From Pavlovales sp. CCMP2436 (taxonomy: Eukaryota; Haptophyta; Pavlovophyceae; Pavlovales), in assembly GCA_026770615.1 (NCBI GenBank), contig MU631331.1:594881-607078 (forward strand): a stretch of 12,198 nt of DNA. Direction: 5' to 3'. Both the position numbers and the translations under genes were made by a program. Below are positions 1 through 7,749 of the stretch, one piece after another (positions within the stretch are counted from its first letter, which is position 1; each line of letters opens with the position of its first letter). Below the pieces are notes generated by a model, which had not been told where the DNA came from, did no database searches, and saw only the letters and a program-made list of their open reading frames with translations.

Positions 1-130
1 GGCACGCGCGGTGGCGCCCAAGCCAGCGCAGCCGACTAAGGCACGCAGCAGGCAATTGGCGACGCAGCGCTCAGACCAGCACAACATTCAGAACAGTCAG
101 ACGCCAGCTTGAATCCCTATCATAAATATA
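1..130 (+). repeat. 130-bp dispersed repeat, copy A (inverted copy at 7552-7680)
   Basis: The first 130 bases recur as the reverse complement of 7552-7680. By eye there is one substitution (gcacgc versus gcacac) and one single-base indel (acattcag versus acatcag). The match stops at cataaatata, after which the flanks differ. The other end lies at the window edge, so the repeat may continue outside. A more diverged copy of its inner half (gcgacgcagcg to gctatca) is at 7815-7888 in the same orientation. No coding capacity is seen. Near-identity over 7.4 kb points to a recently mobile or recently homogenised family. Its class is unknown. Confidence 0.9.
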
Positions 131-175
131 GCAGAACCTGACTCTCATCTCCCCCCCCCTCCCTCCCCCCCCCAG

Positions 176-250
176 GAGCTCGTGGCCAATAATATGAAAA
201 TCCTCGCAGCGGCGCTACATCGACAGGAAAAAATCACAAAAGCTTACTAG
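176..250 (+). CDS. Possible orphan terminal exon of an unrecognised gene
   Basis: A long C/T tract (about 147-172) ends in CAG at 173-175, which looks like a strong intron acceptor. The next base opens a 24-codon frame that reads ELVANNMKILAAALHRQEK then ITKAY and stops at TAG (248-250). The reading is protein-like, but it is short, and no upstream exon is visible because the repeat at 1-130 lies immediately before the tract. If real, it is the 3' end of a plus-strand gene that begins outside the window, and the repeat sits in its last intron. The alternative is a chance open stretch after a poly-C simple repeat. I do not recognise the peptide. Confidence 0.25.
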   Translation, partial: ELVANNMKILAAALHRQEKITKAY

Positions 251-1257
251 ATTCTACACGCTAATATAAATATAACGTCTAAACCCCCTATTACTGCCAT
301 GGCATGGCTCCTATTATTGCCATTTCTACGCAAATGTGGCCCACGTAAGAACGGCTTGGGGTATTGCGACAGAATTTGGAGCGGGCGCTGGGTATGTAGC
401 CCACGCCAAGGCGTGTCCGTCAGCAAACCTCTCTATCCGACATCTTGGTCAGTCGCGAGAGCGGGCGCGCCGCGCCGCCTTGCGCCGAATCTGTAATTGC
501 CGTGATTTCGCGTCTTACGGTAATCTGGCGCACGTGAACGGGAGCGGGGCTACTGAGCTCGATGATAGATCCTAAGCGTTCCGTGTTTGCTAGCGGTCAC
601 GCCAATGCCGGTGGTGTCGCGATATCTTGAGAACTCGCGGAGCCTTTCACTGCACGGGATATTTTCTGAACAATAAATACTTTATTTGATGCAACCTTTA
701 CTAAGGATTTACTTAGAGCTGTAGGCCTCGTTCGATATGTTCTAAAGTGACCAATAATCGGGGGTTTAGCAGTTAAGTTTAGGCTACGTTATCGTTGATT
801 AGCTTTTTAGTAGCCTAGTGACTAGCAGTGAGGCCGTATCGTTCACAGCCAGATGGCGGGCAGACCTTGCCGTCTGAGTATATATATGGAGTGCTAAGAT
901 CAGCCTGACTTGAACTGGAAACGTACCGCCAGCCCGAACCCCCTACATTAATATAGCTACGGGAGTATAGCTACGGGGCACGCTCGCCGCGGGGTCCTCG
1001 ATAATTTTAAGGTAAGGTATAAACCACATATGGTCTATGCGCCCGCCGCCGGCGGCAGCGTCAAGATTTGTTTTTTTTGACAGCAGCGGCGAGGGCGCGG
1101 CATGCTCGCCGGCCCACCAGCCACGGATGGGCACGGTTTGGACTGGGCGCGGCGGCGGCCTGCGCGCCTCGCCTCCCCCCCCTCCCCCTGGTACGCGCGT
1201 CAGCAAGGTCGCGCGCTGCTCCTTACGACTCGCGCCGATTTTTGCCATGTGCGCCGA
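251..1257. other. Gene-poor region downstream of BTF3
   Basis: I see no supportable gene here. The short frames lack family-like composition. Minor features are: a 24-bp-period duplication (cctattactgccat / cctattattgccat, about 287-324); a small hairpin aataaa-tac-tttatt at 672-686, which puts an AATAAA on both strands and could act as a poly(A) signal in either direction; and a 14-bp tandem duplication of tatagctacggg at 952-977. The part just below 1257 should contain the 3' UTR of the minus-strand BTF3 gene. Confidence 0.5.
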
Positions 1258-1910
1258 TCACTTGTTGGCCGTCGCCCTGTGCGCACACGCGCGAGGGCGG
1301 GGCGGACGATAAGTGCACGATAAGCGCCTAGCCTCGCCGATGCGGTGCGCACCCGGGGCTGGAGCCGGGCGCGGGCGGCAGGCCCGCGGCAGAGCTGGGC
1401 TGGCCACAGGCGCCCGCGGGCGCACGGCGAGGCGGGCGCGGTGGGAACGCGCGCGGGGCGCGGCGCGCACTCGAAGTTGTCGACCAGCTCAGGCATGTCG
1501 TCGTCGTCGTCGTCGTCCGCGGCGCCGCCCTTGCTGCCGCCGGGGAACTGCTGGTCCTGCGCCACCTTCTTGAGGGCGTCAAGGTTGTCCGGGCCGAGCT
1601 GGTTGATGATGCCCGGCAGCAAGTCCTGCAGCTTCTTTGTTTCCGCGTGGCCCGAGATGACGTAGGTGTTGGCGGCGATGGAGGCCTGCACCTTGGGGTT
1701 GGTGAAGTGGATAACGGTGCCGTTATCCTTGAAGAGGTTGACCTCCTCGATCGCGGGGATGGTGTTCACACCGAGGCGCTTCAGCGTGTTCTGCAGGCGC
1801 TTGTCGTCGGTCGTGGTCGTCTTGTGGATCGCCTTCTTCTTACGGCGGACCGAGCCCTTGCCGCCCGTGCGCACGGACTCGGCCATCTTCTTGAGCTTTT
1901 CCGCGTTCAT
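1258..1910 (-). CDS. BTF3: Nascent polypeptide-associated complex subunit beta (BTF3/NAC-beta), 2 exons
   Basis: NAC-beta pairs with NAC-alpha at the ribosome exit tunnel, shields nascent chains and controls access of the signal recognition particle. Exon 1 is 1910-1471 and exon 2 is 1276-1258, giving 152 residues, close to the usual 150-165. The N-terminus MNAEKLKKM matches the family start. The ribosome-binding basic motif RRKKK is at residues 22-26. The NAC domain follows, with EEVNLFKDNGTVIHFTNPKV at 55-74, QASIAANTY at 75-83 and SGHAE at 86-90. A linker with seven aspartates (132-138) precedes the conserved tail MPELVDNFE. At that point the family tail would continue but the open frame turns Ala/Arg-rich, so a phase-2 GT-AG intron is inferred (1470-1277). 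Splicing gives an ending of NFEATANK then TGA. Exon 1 is near certain; the 19-nt last exon is inferred from the family's C-terminal shape. The gene diverges from UXS. Confidence 0.9.
1277..1470 (-). other. Spliceosomal intron of BTF3 (194 nt, phase 2)
   Basis: On the minus strand the donor is GA^GTGCGC after VDNF and the acceptor is GTGCGCACAG^GGCG. The exon frame stays open through the whole intron and on to about 1200, so retention would add a long Ala/Arg/Pro-rich tail instead of stopping translation. The acceptor was chosen because it restores a short family-like tail and an immediate stop. Other CAG acceptors in the region were not exhaustively excluded. Confidence 0.7.
1497..1518. repeat. 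GTC trinucleotide repeat encoding poly-Asp in BTF3
   Basis: A run of gtc units on the plus strand encodes seven consecutive aspartates (residues 132-138) of the minus-strand NAC-beta. The acidic linker is a family trait. Its pure repeat form makes it length-variable in principle. Confidence 0.85.
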
Positions 1911-2623
1911 GGCGCTGCGCAGGCGAGCCGGGCGGGTGCGGGGCGGGAGCGGTGGTCAGACCGTGGACACATCGAGCTGTCGCGCTGCGCCGCGCTCTCC
2001 TCTCCACTCGGACCGGACCCCCGCCCGGCACCCACGCGTGCTACCAGGCCAGAGCTGCCCAGATCAGTGCTCGCCCAGACCGGCCCAGCGAACGGGGTGC
2101 GCCTAGCCTGTCTGCTCGCGCTCCCTTTCCTACGCCACCTGTCCCAAGCTCATCGCCCAGCTCCCGGCCATCTCTTGGCGCGCACCAAGAGTCGCTGCTG
2201 CACTTGCTTCGATCACGCGATCACACGAGTTTAAAAATCGGCGGGATGGCCCCCGCCGTGAATGGGCGTCAATATACTAACTGAGCAGATGGGCCCTCGC
2301 AAAGCGTCATCACTTACGCGGACTCACTGCCGCGTGATCGACTCGTTTCATGTGAATAACTGCAGTGCTGCTGCGTCTGTCAATACGGTAGAAGCACGGG
2401 AGGAGGGTGGGCACGGCTAGCGCGGATTCTCATCCACCACTACGTCTTTTGGGCCCAGGCGGCACCGCCTCCCTATCCCTGACCGCAGGCGCCTTCGCAG
2501 CTCCGCTCAGTCCAACCCGTCTTGAGCGGTATGATTTTTAAAACTCCCCAGCGGCGCGGCGAACCCGGGCGAGGCGAAGCAGGGAAGGTTCGGAGCGGGA
2601 GGTGAGAGACCCACTCCTTCATA
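1911..2623. promoter_or_regulatory. Divergent intergenic region between BTF3 and UXS
   Basis: This 713-bp stretch must hold the promoters and 5' UTRs of both genes. A near-identical T/A element occurs once facing each gene: GATTTTTAAACTC on the minus strand (2239-2227) towards BTF3, and GATTTTTAAAACTCC on the plus strand (2533-2547), 77-90 nt before the UXS start codon. They are candidate TATA-like core elements. No transcription start data are available, and the BTF3 copy is over 300 nt from its ATG. No other gene is seen. Confidence 0.45.
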
Positions 2624-3893
2624 ATGACGACGAACGGGGAGGTGAAGGAGTTCAAGCGCATTCTCGTCACGGGTGGCGCTGGGTTCCTCGGGTCGGCCAT
2701 CTGCCGCCGGCTTGTGGCTGAGGGCCACGACGTGGTCTGCCTGGACAACTTCTTCACCTCACAGAAGACCAACGTGAGCGACCTGGTTGGCAAGCCCAAT
2801 TTTGAGCTGGTCCGGCACGACGTGACGATGCCGTTCTTCATCGAGTGCGACCAGATTTACAACATGGCGTGCCCAGCCTCGCCCGTGCACTACCAGTTCA
2901 ACCCGGTCAAGACGATGAAGACGTCTGTGCTTGGCATGATGAACATGCTCGGGCTCGCGAAGCGCGTGAAGGCGCGCATCTTGCAAGCGTCGACTAGCGA
3001 GGTGTATGGTGACCCCAACATCACGCCGCAGCCCGAGTCGTACTGGGGCCACGTGAACTGCACGGGCGTGCGCTCGTGCTACGACGAGGGCAAGCGCGCC
3101 GCCGAGACGCTCTGCTTCGACTACCACCGCCAGAACGACGTCGACGTGCGCGTGATCCGTATCTTCAACACCTACGGACCCGGCATGCACCCGTACGACG
3201 GGCGCGTCGTGTCCAACTTCATCGTGCAGGCGCTCAACGGGCAGGACATCACCATCTACGGCGACGGCTCGCAGTCGCGCTCCTTCTGCTTCGTGGACGA
3301 CCTGGTGGAGGGTATCATCCGCTTCATGAACCAGGTAATTTATCATTGTACTGCTACTACTTAGACTAAGGCTATAACTGTTAGATTACATCCGCTTCAT
3401 GAATTAGGACGAGTACATCGGGCCGATGAACCTGGGCAACCCGCACGAGTTCACCATCAGGCAGCTCGCGGAGAAGACGATCGCGCTCACCAAATCCAAG
3501 TCGAAGCTGATCGAAATGCCTCTGCCGCACGATGACCCGAAGCAGCGCAGGTGCACTACCCCCCCCCCCTGAACTCATCCCGAGCCCGATTCAACTGCAC
3601 GCCTGTCTTCCCGCCGGTGCTGCTCAGCTCAGCGCTCCCGAGCTCCCACGCTGACCCGCGTCCCGCTGCCTCTGCGCCGACGTTTTAATTGTGCGCGCAG
3701 GCCCGACATCACAATCGCGCGCGAGCTCATCAAGTGGGAACCCAACGTGCAGCTCGAGGAGGGTCTGAAGAAGACGATCGACTACTTCTCCAAGGTGGAC
3801 ATGCGCACCTTCAAGAAGCCGACACAGCACGACGCGCACATGAACTCGAACGACGACGACAAGGACGCCAAAAAGCGCAAAGTCACCAAGTAG
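2624..3893 (+). CDS. UXS: UDP-glucuronate decarboxylase / UDP-xylose synthase, 3 exons
   Basis: The enzyme converts UDP-glucuronate to UDP-xylose with bound NAD+, supplying xylose for glycans and wall or scale polysaccharides. Exons are 2624-3334, 3408-3550 and 3701-3893, giving 348 residues, typical of soluble cytosolic UXS. There is no signal peptide or membrane anchor. It is an extended SDR: the NAD-binding GGAGFLGS is at 17-24 and DNFF at 41-44. The active-site STSEVYGDP is at 123-131, with Glu126 corresponding to the catalytic Glu of UXS. YDEGK (Tyr153/Lys157) is the SDR Tyr-x-x-x-Lys pair. RIFNTYGP (179-186) and DGRVVSNF (192-199) are family signatures. Exon 2 carries [18 protein letters not shown] and the [11 protein letters not shown] segment spans the exon 2/3 join. 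Exon 3 gives the conserved [18 protein letters not shown]. The odd part is a C-terminal tail, [14 protein letters not shown], acidic then basic, with a match to the monopartite nuclear-localisation pattern. The first ATG is used. Confidence 0.95.
3335..3407 (+). other. UXS intron 1 (73 nt, phase 0), flanked by duplicated exon sequence
   Basis: The donor is CCAG^GTAATT and the acceptor GAATTAG^GACGAG. Splicing joins RFMNQ to DEYIGPMN, matching the family. If retained, the frame stops at TAG 3362-3364. The last 20 nt before and including the donor G (3316-3335, catccgcttcatgaaccagg) are repeated at the acceptor (3389-3408, catccgcttcatgaattagg) with 18/20 identity and a spacing of 73 nt, exactly the intron length. 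The intron body is AT-rich, unlike the exons. Confidence 0.95.
3551..3700 (+). other. UXS intron 2 (150 nt, phase 2) with poly-C tract
   Basis: The donor is CGCAG^GTGCAC and the acceptor GCGCGCAG^GCCCGAC. Splicing restores Q-R-R-P-D, the conserved segment of UXS. An 11-nt C run lies at 3559-3569, near the donor on the sense strand, as in DBP3 intron 2. Confidence 0.93.
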
Positions 3894-4704
3894 TTGGCGC
3901 GCAACAAAAACGCAAAGGAATGGCCGCCCCACGTCCGTGCACTCGCGGAGGGCGCGCGCACACGCTTGGCGCGCTAGTCTGCTCGGTCTCCTCTCGAACT
4001 GCCGCCGCTCGGCACGCGCGAATCGGCGAGGCCAGTACCCCGATGTCTCGATCGCACACTCTGCTGACCAGTCGCACTGATTGGCGCACGTGCGCAAACC
4101 CGACCGCCGGGTCACCCTCGGTTGTCTAACAGCCGCTTGTCTCTAGCTTGGTCGCGGCCTCTTTATCATTTCTGCCGTACTCGAGGCAACGGCTAGTGAC
4201 GCGGCTCCGCCTGCAGTATCAGTATGCGATATATTAGGTTCGCGGTCTTGAACTTTGACTAGCCGTACTTGAGTCATCTGAAGTAGTACTAGTAAGCTAC
4301 GTTAATTACTTAAAATTAAGAGGGTCGAAATCCGGGAATAAATGGCTAGTCCAGGGGGAAATTGCGAATAAAAAGTTCGATGAAAATCTTCGGAATAACT
4401 CGGCCTGCTTTAAATTGAATAACCATGCATTGAAATATAATATAGGCGGCACAGTTGGAGTCCAGTCATACTTCGCGGTGAACGTTGAACGTACCCCCCC
4501 CTAAATAGAAGGCGGACACAGTTAGAGGGGGGGGGCTTAAACTTACATTAAATGACGTGCGTATTACTATGAATCAATTCAATCATACAGATGCCACGGC
4601 GGCGGACGGCGGGCTGGAGCGCACGTGCGGCGTGACCTCAACAACTTTCTACTATATCTTAACTGTGGAGTCAAACTTTACCGCGCGACGTGCGCTCTCA
4701 TTGC
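3894..4704. other. Convergent intergenic region between UXS and FPGS, repeat-bearing
   Basis: This is tail-to-tail spacing. The first about 300 bases are GC-rich and the rest is AT-rich. It holds a decayed element end at 4322-4402. It also has a short direct repeat (ggcggcacagttggag near 4445 and ggcggacacagttagag near 4511) and an inverted pair of homopolymers (8 C plus taa at 4494-4504, ttaga plus 9 G at 4522-4535). I see no gene. Confidence 0.6.
4322..4402 (+). repeat. Decayed end of the MITE-like element at 7043-7473
   Basis: The stretch beginning gggtcgaaatccgggaataa aligns with the left end of the element at 7043, continuing through agtcc-ggggg-aatt and ttcgatgaaaa to about aactcgg. 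Roughly three quarters of positions agree by eye. No matching right end is seen nearby, so this looks like a truncated older copy in the same orientation. Confidence 0.6.
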
Positions 4705-6543
4705 TCATATTGCGACGGCGAGCACGCCGAGATCCGGCTCGCGCAGGATTTCGTGCACCCAGTCGTCCGCCCGCAGCGCAGCGGGGTGCGTTTGCGCGAT
4801 CCGCGCGCGCGCCTCGGCGACAACATACGTTGAGCCCACGACAAGCGTGTAGTCTCCTAGCTCGGCCAGGGTGGGCGGCACGGAGGACGGGGCCGGTGAG
4901 CCAACGGCCTGCCCCGCGGCAAGGTCGACGGCCGCGGCGACCGAGGAGACGACGCACCAGGGCACATCGGGCGCCTGCGCGCGCGCGGCCTCGAGCAGCG
5001 CATCTGCGGCGCACGATTTGGGGTGCGCCGAGGCGACGAGGTGCACGGCGCGGACGCGGGGCCCGGCGCGCGCGCGGTCGGTGGCGAAGTGGCCGATGAG
5101 GCGGAGCAGAGTCGCCACGTCTTTGTCGCGGTTCGTGCCAAACACGAGGGTGAGCGCCGGCCGCGACCCGCCGCCTCCGAATTCACCGCTCAGCCCCCTG
5201 CCTAGCCCGCCGCCAGGCAGCTCGCCTACGCTGCCGCCAATTGTGGGCGTAACACTCTCTGCACCGAGGTGCTCGAGCAGCGCGCGCAGTGCGTCCTCGT
5301 TGTGCGCGCAGTCCAGCATGATCGAGCGAGCCGGCCCCTCGCCGCCACCACCGCCGCCGCCGCCGAGGGAGAGCGTCTCCAGCCGCCCGGGCCAGATCGT
5401 CGCAAGTCCGGCGCGCAGCGCTGCGTCAACCGTCGGCTGAGTCCACAGCCCCCCTGCTCGAGTCGCGCTACCCTCGCCGTGCGCGTCCCCGGCTTGCGAG
5501 AGCGCCGAGCGCACGAGCGAGATGGCGAGGAGCAGGTTGTGCTGCTGATGTGCTGATTGCAACCAGCGCGGCAGCACGAGCGCGCCGGGAGCCGCTCGCG
5601 CGCCTGTGCTGGCTGCTGGACCGTCGGCGGCGGCGAGTGCGAGGGCGCGGCAAAAGTCGGCGTCGTCAAGCTGCGGAAAGGCGAGCAGCGCACCGCGGCG
5701 CGCCGCAGTCGCGCGGAGGACAGAGTCTGCATCGACTGGCTGCGGCACGGAGAATGCGGAAACGCCGCGCTTGAGGATGCCCGCCTTCTCTGCCGCGATG
5801 GCCGCGAGCGTGCCCCCGAGCACGTTCATGTGGTCCATGCCCACGCGGCAGATGCCGACGGCGGCGGCGGGCGCACCAGCCGCCAGTACCGACGCGGGCC
5901 ACGACAGCTCGGCGTCCCCCTCCACGGGTAGCCGCTCCGCCCTGTCCGCAATCAGCTGGTTGGTGCAGTCCCAGCGGCCGCCCAGCCCTGTCTCGAGCAC
6001 GAGCCAACGCACGCCCGCGGCCCTAAACACGAGCAGCGCAAGGGCCGTCAGCTTCTCAAAGGGCGTCAGCATCGCCTCGCCCGGCGCACCTGCCTCCGCT
6101 GCCGCGGCGCCCTTCGCCTCGGCGTGAAGCGCGCGAGCGAGCTCGGGCTCGGCCGCGCGCAGCAGCCGCACGCCGGCCGTGACCTCCTCCTGCGTGGCGA
6201 GGCGGCCGTCGACCCGGATGCGCTCGCGCCAGCAGTGCAGGTGCGGCGAGGTGAAGAGCCCGACGGGTCCGACGCCTGCGCCGCGCAGCAGCGCGTCGCA
6301 CAGTGCCGTGGTCGTGCCCTTGCCGTTCGTGCCCGCGACGTGCACGACCGCGCACCCGCCGGGCTGCGCGCGCTCTGGCCGGCCGAGTGCGTCAAGCAGC
6401 CGGTCGAAGCGGCGCCAGTAGTCAGCGGGGCGGAGGCCCGGGGCCGAGGCGATGCCCGCGTTTGCAAACAGGTATTGCACGGCAGCGCGGTAGGTAAGCT
6501 CCTCCATCAACCCCTCCTGCATCCTGCTGGTACTTGCCGCCAT
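4705..6543 (-). CDS. FPGS: Folylpolyglutamate synthase / dihydrofolate synthase (FolC family), single exon
   Basis: This Mur-ligase-family enzyme adds glutamate to folates (and possibly to dihydropteroate) using ATP, retaining folates in the cell. The 612-residue frame is complete and intronless. It shows LLDALGRPE (49-57), the P-loop HVAGTNGKGTTTALCDALL (68-86) and LFTSPHLHCWRERIRVDG (96-113). LVLETGLGGRWDCTN follows at 181-195, then VGMDHMNVLGGTLAAIAAEK (234-253) with AGILK next, the interdomain WPGRLETL (384-391), LDCAHN (410-415) and LVFGTNRDKD (466-475). The end LVVGSTYVVAEA (567-578) is the usual C-terminal strand. Low-complexity inserts (eight glycines at 394-401, and Gly-rich 436-459) make it longer than bacterial FolC. 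No clear targeting peptide is seen. Start uncertainty: a TTTTTAAATATA element lies only about 6 nt before the first ATG (6543), so Met8 (6522) or Met13 (6507, just before the conserved EELTY region) may be the true start. Whether it also makes dihydrofolate cannot be told from sequence alone. Confidence 0.93.
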   Translation of the reverse strand: MAASTSRMQEGLMEELTYRAAVQYLFANAGIASAPGLRPADYWRRFDRLLDALGRPERAQPGGCAVVHVAGTNGKGTTTALCDALLRGAGVGPVGLFTSPHLHCWRERIRVDGRLATQEEVTAGVRLLRAAEPELARALHAEAKGAAAAEAGAPGEAMLTPFEKLTALALLVFRAAGVRWLVLETGLGGRWDCTNQLIADRAERLPVEGDAELSWPASVLAAGAPAAAVGICRVGMDHMNVLGGTLAAIAAEKAGILKRGVSAFSVPQPVDADSVLRATAARRGALLAFPQLDDADFCRALALAAADGPAASTGARAAPGALVLPRWLQSAHQQHNLLLAISLVRSALSQAGDAHGEGSATRAGGLWTQPTVDAALRAGLATIWPGRLETLSLGGGGGGGGEGPARSIMLDCAHNEDALRALLEHLGAESVTPTIGGSVGELPGGGLGRGLSGEFGGGGSRPALTLVFGTNRDKDVATLLRLIGHFATDRARAGPRVRAVHLVASAHPKSCAADALLEAARAQAPDVPWCVVSSVAAAVDLAAGQAVGSPAPSSVPPTLAELGDYTLVVGSTYVVAEARARIAQTHPAALRADDWVHEILREPDLGVLAVAI

Positions 6544-7042
6544 TGCAGTATATTTAAAAACCGGCAGGCGGCTTTTTTCTGTTTTTTTCTGGGTTCCGCC
6601 CGCTTGCTTCTGGGCGACGGCCCTCCTCCAATACGCTTGCAGTCAAGCCTCATACCAAGGTATTAGGAAACCATTTCAAGGTTTACCAACTAATCCATTT
6701 TTTAAATTTCCCACTCGTTTAGTTAGGCAATTAGTTTTATGCTCAATTGGCGCCGAAGCCTCACCGCAGAAGTCTGTCTGTAACGCCCTCTCACTTTGGA
6801 GCCATTTTCGACCGAAGTCGTTGACGCGTTGTATCATTAAATGATATTTTACGAGCCATTAGATTATTTTCAAATCATCTAGACATAATCGAAGCCATAA
6901 CTAATCGCATGCACATGCGGCATGACTAATGAATAATAAGAATTATTAATAATATTCCTGTAAGTAATCCATATGACTCAGTGTATGTGCGGCCGCTGAC
7001 AGTGACAGTGAGGTGGTCAAGCCTCATCATTATTAACCAGAT
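6544..7042. other. AT-rich intergenic region upstream of FPGS
   Basis: The FPGS promoter must lie here or overlap the annotated start. TTTTTAAATATA on the minus strand (6560-6549) is the clearest TATA-like string and resembles the elements before BTF3 and UXS. The rest is AT-rich without a gene, with small self-complementary stretches such as gaataataagaattattaat near 6931-6950. Confidence 0.4.
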
Positions 7043-7473
7043 GGGTCAAAATCCGAATTAGTGGCCAGTCCGGGGGGGAATTAAAAATAGTCCGGTGAAA
7101 TTCCTCCGGAGCAACTCAGGAACCGGAGTTGGTGCCGCGGAGTTCGTTGCAGATTCGTGAATGGGGCGGTGCCCCATTCACGAATCTGCAACGAACTCCG
7201 CGGCACCACTTCGGGAACCATGACTTTCTTTTCGCTTCCGAACGCTGAGAATCGGAAACGTTAGTTACACGAAGTATGTTGTCGACACTAGAGGCACCTA
7301 GGAGGCACACGAGGTGGGCTCCGACCGTCGAGGAGGGCTCTATTCGACATCAGCTATCGACACTTAGCGCGCAGGGGTGACCAATGTCTACTTCTTCGTC
7401 CCGGCCACCACTTTTCCCCCTCCCCAGTGCGGAATCGCGCCCCTGATCGCGCCACTAATTCGGATTTCGACCC
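7043..7473. mobile_element. MITE-like non-autonomous element, 431 bp, 23-bp TIRs, AGAT target duplication
   Basis: The ends gggtcaaaatccgaattagt+ggc (7043-7065) and gccactaattcggatttcga+ccc (7451-7473) are reverse complements at 22 of 23 positions. Both are immediately flanked by AGAT (7039-7042 and 7474-7477), which fits a 4-bp target-site duplication. The interior has no transposase frame, so it would need an enzyme supplied in trans. It carries a long perfect hairpin at 7131-7207. A truncated relative lies at 4322. The superfamily cannot be assigned from a 4-bp duplication alone. Confidence 0.75.
7131..7207. repeat. 37-bp perfect inverted repeat with 3-nt loop
   Basis: Arms 7131-7167 and 7171-7207 are exact reverse complements around the loop ggt. 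Complementarity continues imperfectly outward for about 12 more bases. Transcription of either strand would give a very stable hairpin, and as DNA it could form a cruciform. It lies inside the MITE-like element. It could be a foldback core of the element or a small-RNA precursor; no expression evidence is available here. Confidence 0.97.
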
Positions 7474-7551
7474 AGATATCTCCACCATTGCGGAGCAAGC
7501 GACACAATATTTGAATGAATCGATATATGAATCCGGGAGCTATATTTGTAT

Positions 7552-7680
7552 TATATTTATGATAGGGATTCAAGCTGGCGTCTGACTGTTCTGATGTTGT
7601 GCTGGTCTGAGCGCTGCGTCGCCAATTGCCTGCTGTGTGCCTTAGTCGGCTGCGCTGGCTTGGGCGCCACCGCGCGTGCC
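7552..7680 (-). repeat. 130-bp dispersed repeat, copy B (inverted relative to 1-130)
   Basis: This is the reverse complement of 1-130, with one substitution and one indel by eye. Its inner 65 bases also form an inverted pair with the diverged copy at 7815-7888, with a spacer of about 190 bases. It therefore belongs to a repeat family found in both orientations. Confidence 0.92.
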
Positions 7681-7749
7681 GATGGATCTCCGGTAGTGTG
7701 CCCGGGCAAGGGCGTTTAGGGAGATGATCTGCTGGTTGCTAATTGTCGG

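Noticed and set aside
1..130. CRISPR array or prophage attachment site explanation for the 130-bp repeats
   Set aside because: Few, long, inverted copies with no regular spacers, in an intron-bearing eukaryotic genome.
299..575. Overlapping plus-strand frames of 65 and 79 residues
   Set aside because: No family resemblance, overlapping frames, and composition typical of random GC-rich DNA.
1647..2234. 195-residue plus-strand frame opposite BTF3
   Set aside because: Antisense shadow of the NAC-beta exon and its GC-rich upstream region; the minus-strand reading is a clear family member.
2759..3346. 195-residue minus-strand frame opposite UXS
   Set aside because: Antisense shadow: His/Val/Arg-rich reading caused by codon bias of the real gene.
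4557..5440. Plus-strand Arg/Ala/Pro-rich frames opposite FPGS
   Set aside because: Low-complexity readings of the complement of a confident FolC-family gene.
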